From NCBI GenBank assembly GCA_964448285.1, contig CAYUWG010000053.1, positions 1 to 26,703 on the forward strand: a stretch of DNA of 26,703 bases, read 5' to 3'. Source of the DNA: CAYUWG01 sp964448285. Lineage in GTDB: Bacteria; Bacteroidota; Ignavibacteria; SZUA-365. The position numbers and the translations under genes were made by a program. The notes under the pieces were generated by a model. That model saw only the letters and a list, made by a program, of their open reading frames with translations. It had not been told where the DNA came from and searched no databases. This document shows, one piece after another, positions 23,816 through 26,703 of the stretch. The number at the start of each line of letters is the position of its first letter. The stretch's first letter is position 1.

Positions 23816-25368
23816 AGCGCGCACACTCGGTATTAGGAGCGATTGTATCTCGTTCGCTTTTCATTCTTCTCGTCATTATCGTTATGCATTGCCGCGCCCA
23901 CGCGAGAGACAGTCGTGATTCGCTTTCACTGCATGTATTCGTGAAGAGCAGTGATTGCTCACGTTGTCTTATCGTAGTCGATAACATTATACGAGAACTC
24001 AAGGATAGAAACATACCGCTGAGTCAGCGCATCGTCTTGGAGTCATCGCGCGTCATCGAAGCGAAGCGGATATCGGAGCAATATACGTGGCCGGTACAAG
24101 TCATCCCGGACAATGGGAGCCTGAGGAAGTCGTTGAACATCAGCAATCATAACGTCTGGGCTATCATAAGCAGGGATTTTGTTGTTGCATCGGGCAGCTT
24201 ATTGACACAGTACGGAATAGATCGTTTGTGGGAATATGTGGAGAGTATCGAAAAAAGCGACAGATGGGAAATCATACAGGAATCGGAAAAGTACATCATC
24301 GAGAGCGATAGCTTCATTTTAACCGATATCATGATGGGCAGCGTCAGCGACAATGGCACGATGGCCATCGCGCAAATGAAACAACGCGCAGTAGCATTTC
24401 TCGATATCGCTCATGCAACGCTTACAGACATGCTGCAGATTACAGACTCCATTGCACGTTCACTTCTGCGAGGAGAAGAGCAACTCTGTCTTCGTCCGGA
24501 GTTCGGCTGTGACTTCGAGAAAATTCAGGTTTTCGATTGCTTCCTAATCGATACCACACAACTCGGAATATTCTTCAGTATTCCCGTTATCGGGCCAAAC
24601 ACTTGGACGGGTGTCGGATTGATGATTGAAGATAAAAGCCATTTTCTTCGATACGACGTGGAGCGAAAACGTATCGTATCCTGCAAGCGATTGAGTGATG
24701 TGAGTCCGTTCTTGAGCCATGTCGCCCCACGCTTCATTTCGTTCGATGGACGGACTTTGGTTATCGGTAGCGCGCTCACGCAAGGGACGACTTCTTACGA
24801 TTCCGTTTTAACGGCACACACGATCGATATCGAAACGGGAGAACATCGAAGTTCTTTCCCGCTGGATTCTGCACATCGTGTCGGGAATCTCCAACTGCAT
24901 CAGTCTAGCGCGCATACAGCGATCATACGGAGTAATGTCTTTGCCGTACATTCGTTCGGCAGTAAGCTCGCAAATATCACAACAGGCGAAGAAGTGTTCA
25001 TTGAGGAGACGAACATCTTTCGTCATCCCATCAATTCGATGCCGCGTTACGATTATTCTGCACCATTGACTCGCGATGGAGAGATAGAACGTGTCATGCA
25101 AATCCTGAAGAGCGCTCCGATACGGTCATTCGGTTTGGTTCAATGCGCACCGGATCTGTTGTGTTTGCGTTTCGTACAGAAGATGGACTCTGAAACTTCA
25201 CGCTACTTCATTCAGGTCTATAAGTTGTCTCCACTGCGCTTCATTTGCGAATTGCCCTTCGAAGGCGGCGCAGTGTCATACGATACTCACCATGATAGAC
25301 TCATCGGCGTACAGCGTGACGGTGAGCGCTATCTTCTCAAAACGTTCGTGCTGAAACGACCGCGGTAA
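23812..25368 (+). CDS. Exported protein with N-terminal thioredoxin-like CxxC segment and C-terminal beta-rich (propeller-like) part
   Basis: A 518-residue protein of unknown function. The N-terminus (LFILLVIIVMHC, about 17-27, then ARDSRD) is an export signal without a proper lipobox. Residues 38-130 read like a small thioredoxin fold: LHVFVKSSDCSRC with C49 and C52, a helix, a strand, a proline-containing VIPD, and a final hairpin WAIISRDFVVASG. From about 215 to the end the pattern of repeated short strands (FFSIPVIG, FLRYDVERKRI, VLTAHTIDIETGE, FIQVYKLSPLRFICELPF) suggests a six-bladed propeller as in some Bacteroidota exported proteins. It overlaps the upstream exported-protein gene by four bases (ATGA), so the two are probably made together. 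Confidence 0.78.
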   Translation: MKRAHSVLGAIVSRSLFILLVIIVMHCRAHARDSRDSLSLHVFVKSSDCSRCLIVVDNIIRELKDRNIPLSQRIVLESSRVIEAKRISEQYTWPVQVIPDNGSLRKSLNISNHNVWAIISRDFVVASGSLLTQYGIDRLWEYVESIEKSDRWEIIQESEKYIIESDSFILTDIMMGSVSDNGTMAIAQMKQRAVAFLDIAHATLTDMLQITDSIARSLLRGEEQLCLRPEFGCDFEKIQVFDCFLIDTTQLGIFFSIPVIGPNTWTGVGLMIEDKSHFLRYDVERKRIVSCKRLSDVSPFLSHVAPRFISFDGRTLVIGSALTQGTTSYDSVLTAHTIDIETGEHRSSFPLDSAHRVGNLQLHQSSAHTAIIRSNVFAVHSFGSKLANITTGEEVFIEETNIFRHPINSMPRYDYSAPLTRDGEIERVMQILKSAPIRSFGLVQCAPDLLCLRFVQKMDSETSRYFIQVYKLSPLRFICELPFEGGAVSYDTHHDRLIGVQRDGERYLLKTFVLKRPR

Positions 25369-25400
25369 ACTTTTTCCACCGATGAGACTACATGCGTCGC

Positions 25401-26703
25401 TCAGTGCGAGTGCTGTGCTTCGAACACCGCCATGGCTGTAATGTTGACGATGTCGTTGACATCGACGCCGGGCGTAAGGAGATAGACCGGCTTTCGGATG
25501 CCGAGCAGTATCGGTCCTATCGCAGTTGCGCCGCCAAGCTTTGCGAGAAGCTTGTAAGCAATATTCGCCGACGTGAGGTCAGGACAGATGAGCACGTTTG
25601 CAGGCCGTTTGAGCGAACTGAACGGATAGAAGTCGGAGAGAATATCCGCCGAGACTGCGGTGTCGGCCATCATCTCACCGTCGATCATCAGGTCGGGCGC
25701 GCGATGCTTCACAAGCTCGGTCGCTCGCTTCACCTTCTCCGTCAAAGGATGGCGAGTACTTCCGAAGTTGCTGAATGAAAGCATCGCCACGCGCGGCTCG
25801 ACGTCGAGCTGCCGAACTTTCTCGACCGTCAGCATCGTGATTTCCGCCAACTGCTCGGCAGTCGGTTCGATGTTGATCGTCGCATCGGCGATGAAGATGT
25901 TCTTGTTCTTGAACACCATCATATACAGGCCGGCGATCACGTCGCACTGGTCGCGTTTCCCGATGATCTGCAGTGCCGGCCGCACGGTGTCCGGATACGA
26001 TTGCGTCAATCCGGAGATGAGGCCGTCGGCGTCGGCGTTGCGGACCATCATCATTCCGAAAACGTTGTGCGTCTTCAACTGCCGAAGCGAATCTGCGCGT
26101 GTCAAGCCTTTCCGCTGTCTCATGCCGGAGTATTGATCCACGTAAGATTCGAGGCGCGCGTCTTTGGATGGATTGATGAACTCGATTCCTTCGAGGTCGA
26201 GACCGAACTCAAGCGCTTTCTGTGTCATGACCGTTCTGCTTCCGAGCAAAACAGGACGCGCAATCCGTTCCTCGAGAATGATTCTCGCCGCGCGAATGAT
26301 GTTCTCTTCTTCTCCCTCAGGAAAGACGATCTTCTTCGGCTCGGTCTTCGCACGATTGATGAAGAATCGCATGACCTCCCGCGATTTTCCAAGTCGTGCT
26401 TCAAGCGCATCGCGATACTCATCGAGATCCTGAATCGGATTGCGCGCGACTCCGGTGTCCATTGCCGCTTTTGCGACAGCGATGGATTCCCACAGCAGCA
26501 CGCGCGGGTCGAACGGCTTCGGAATGATGTATTCACGACCGAATTCGATTTTCGATTTCCCGTATGCTTTTGCAACCGACAGCGGCACGTCTTCCTTGGC
26601 GAGTCTCGCAAGGGAGTAACTCGCCGCGATCTTCATCTCATCGTTGATTGCCGTTGCGCGAACGTCTAACGCACCCCGGAAGATGAATGGAAATCCAAGC
26701 ACG
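25401..26703 (-). CDS. maeB: NADP-dependent malic enzyme MaeB type, C-terminal part (N-terminus outside window)
   Basis: The frame runs off the window end, so the first part of the enzyme is missing. The visible 433 residues start at VLGFPFIFRGALDVRA, the end of the malic-enzyme NAD(P)-binding domain, followed by EMKIAASYSLARLA and a linker. From about residue 105 (RAKTEPKKIVFPEGEEEN) comes a full phosphate acetyl/butyryltransferase-like domain. This fusion is the MaeB layout; the enzyme decarboxylates malate to pyruvate with NADP, and in well-studied members the C-terminal domain serves allosteric control by acetyl-CoA rather than catalysis. It ends at VFEAQHSH and converges on the exported-protein operon, with no terminator hairpin in the 32-base gap. 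Confidence 0.93.
   Translation of the reverse strand, partial: VLGFPFIFRGALDVRATAINDEMKIAASYSLARLAKEDVPLSVAKAYGKSKIEFGREYIIPKPFDPRVLLWESIAVAKAAMDTGVARNPIQDLDEYRDALEARLGKSREVMRFFINRAKTEPKKIVFPEGEEENIIRAARIILEERIARPVLLGSRTVMTQKALEFGLDLEGIEFINPSKDARLESYVDQYSGMRQRKGLTRADSLRQLKTHNVFGMMMVRNADADGLISGLTQSYPDTVRPALQIIGKRDQCDVIAGLYMMVFKNKNIFIADATINIEPTAEQLAEITMLTVEKVRQLDVEPRVAMLSFSNFGSTRHPLTEKVKRATELVKHRAPDLMIDGEMMADTAVSADILSDFYPFSSLKRPANVLICPDLTSANIAYKLLAKLGGATAIGPILLGIRKPVYLLTPGVDVNDIVNITAMAVFEAQHSH

Noticed and set aside
26001..26669. 222-residue plus-strand open frame
   Set aside because: It lies opposite the phosphotransacetylase-like part of maeB and has no features of its own.
1..26703. CRISPR array, tRNA, rRNA or transposase
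   Set aside because: No regularly spaced direct repeats, cloverleaf-like segments, rRNA blocks or transposase motifs were seen; genes fill almost all of the window.

Overview
The window looks like chromosomal DNA of a Gram-negative bacterium from the Bacteroidota/Chlorobiota/Ignavibacteriota (FCB) side of the tree. Three things point there: a large exported beta-propeller protein ends in a type IX secretion (Por) C-terminal sorting domain, there is a UbiA-type prenyltransferase of the kind common in FCB genomes, and some candidate promoters resemble the Bacteroidota TAnnTTTG type. A Kapabacteria- or Ignavibacteria-like lineage is a guess. Most of the window is moderately GC-rich (about 55-60% where sampled).

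Layout. Bases 1-524: the 3' end of a MacB/FtsX-type ABC permease, whose first 84 codons have a very different third-base composition from the rest. 552-1805: peptidase T. 1851-3974 (-): BatA-like von Willebrand A membrane protein. 4099-5517: polytopic membrane protein. 5527-8010 (-): primosomal helicase PriA. 8131-14934 (+): a tightly packed run of eight genes (Omp85-type outer-membrane protein, UbiA prenyltransferase, 68-aa membrane protein, RNase HII, YraN, DUF2231 membrane protein, Asp-box/YCF48 propeller with T9SS tail, VOC protein), ending at a good bidirectional terminator. 15002-16513 (-): HtrA/DegP protease; 16647-17411 (-): RecO.

17510-19613 (+) is an AT-richer island: a methyltransferase followed one base later by a restriction endonuclease of the MvaI/BcnI family, i.e. 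a complete type II restriction-modification pair. It sits in opposite orientation inside what is otherwise a minus-strand gene series (inositol-phosphatase-like, PfkB kinase, MtnA, then RecO, HtrA). 19625-22436 (-): MtnA, PfkB sugar kinase and SuhB-like phosphatase, closely spaced. 22437-22831 has no gene. 22832-25368 (+): two exported proteins of unknown function overlapping by ATGA, the second with an N-terminal thioredoxin-like CxxC segment. 25401-window end (-): 3' part of a MaeB-type malic enzyme with its phosphotransacetylase-like domain.

The most distinctive items are the restriction-modification island with its palindrome-overlapped candidate promoter, the abrupt composition switch in the first gene (possible chimera), the kinase-isomerase-phosphatase cluster around MtnA, and the uncharacterised exported two-gene operon. 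I did not find a CRISPR array, tRNA, rRNA, transposase or integrase.
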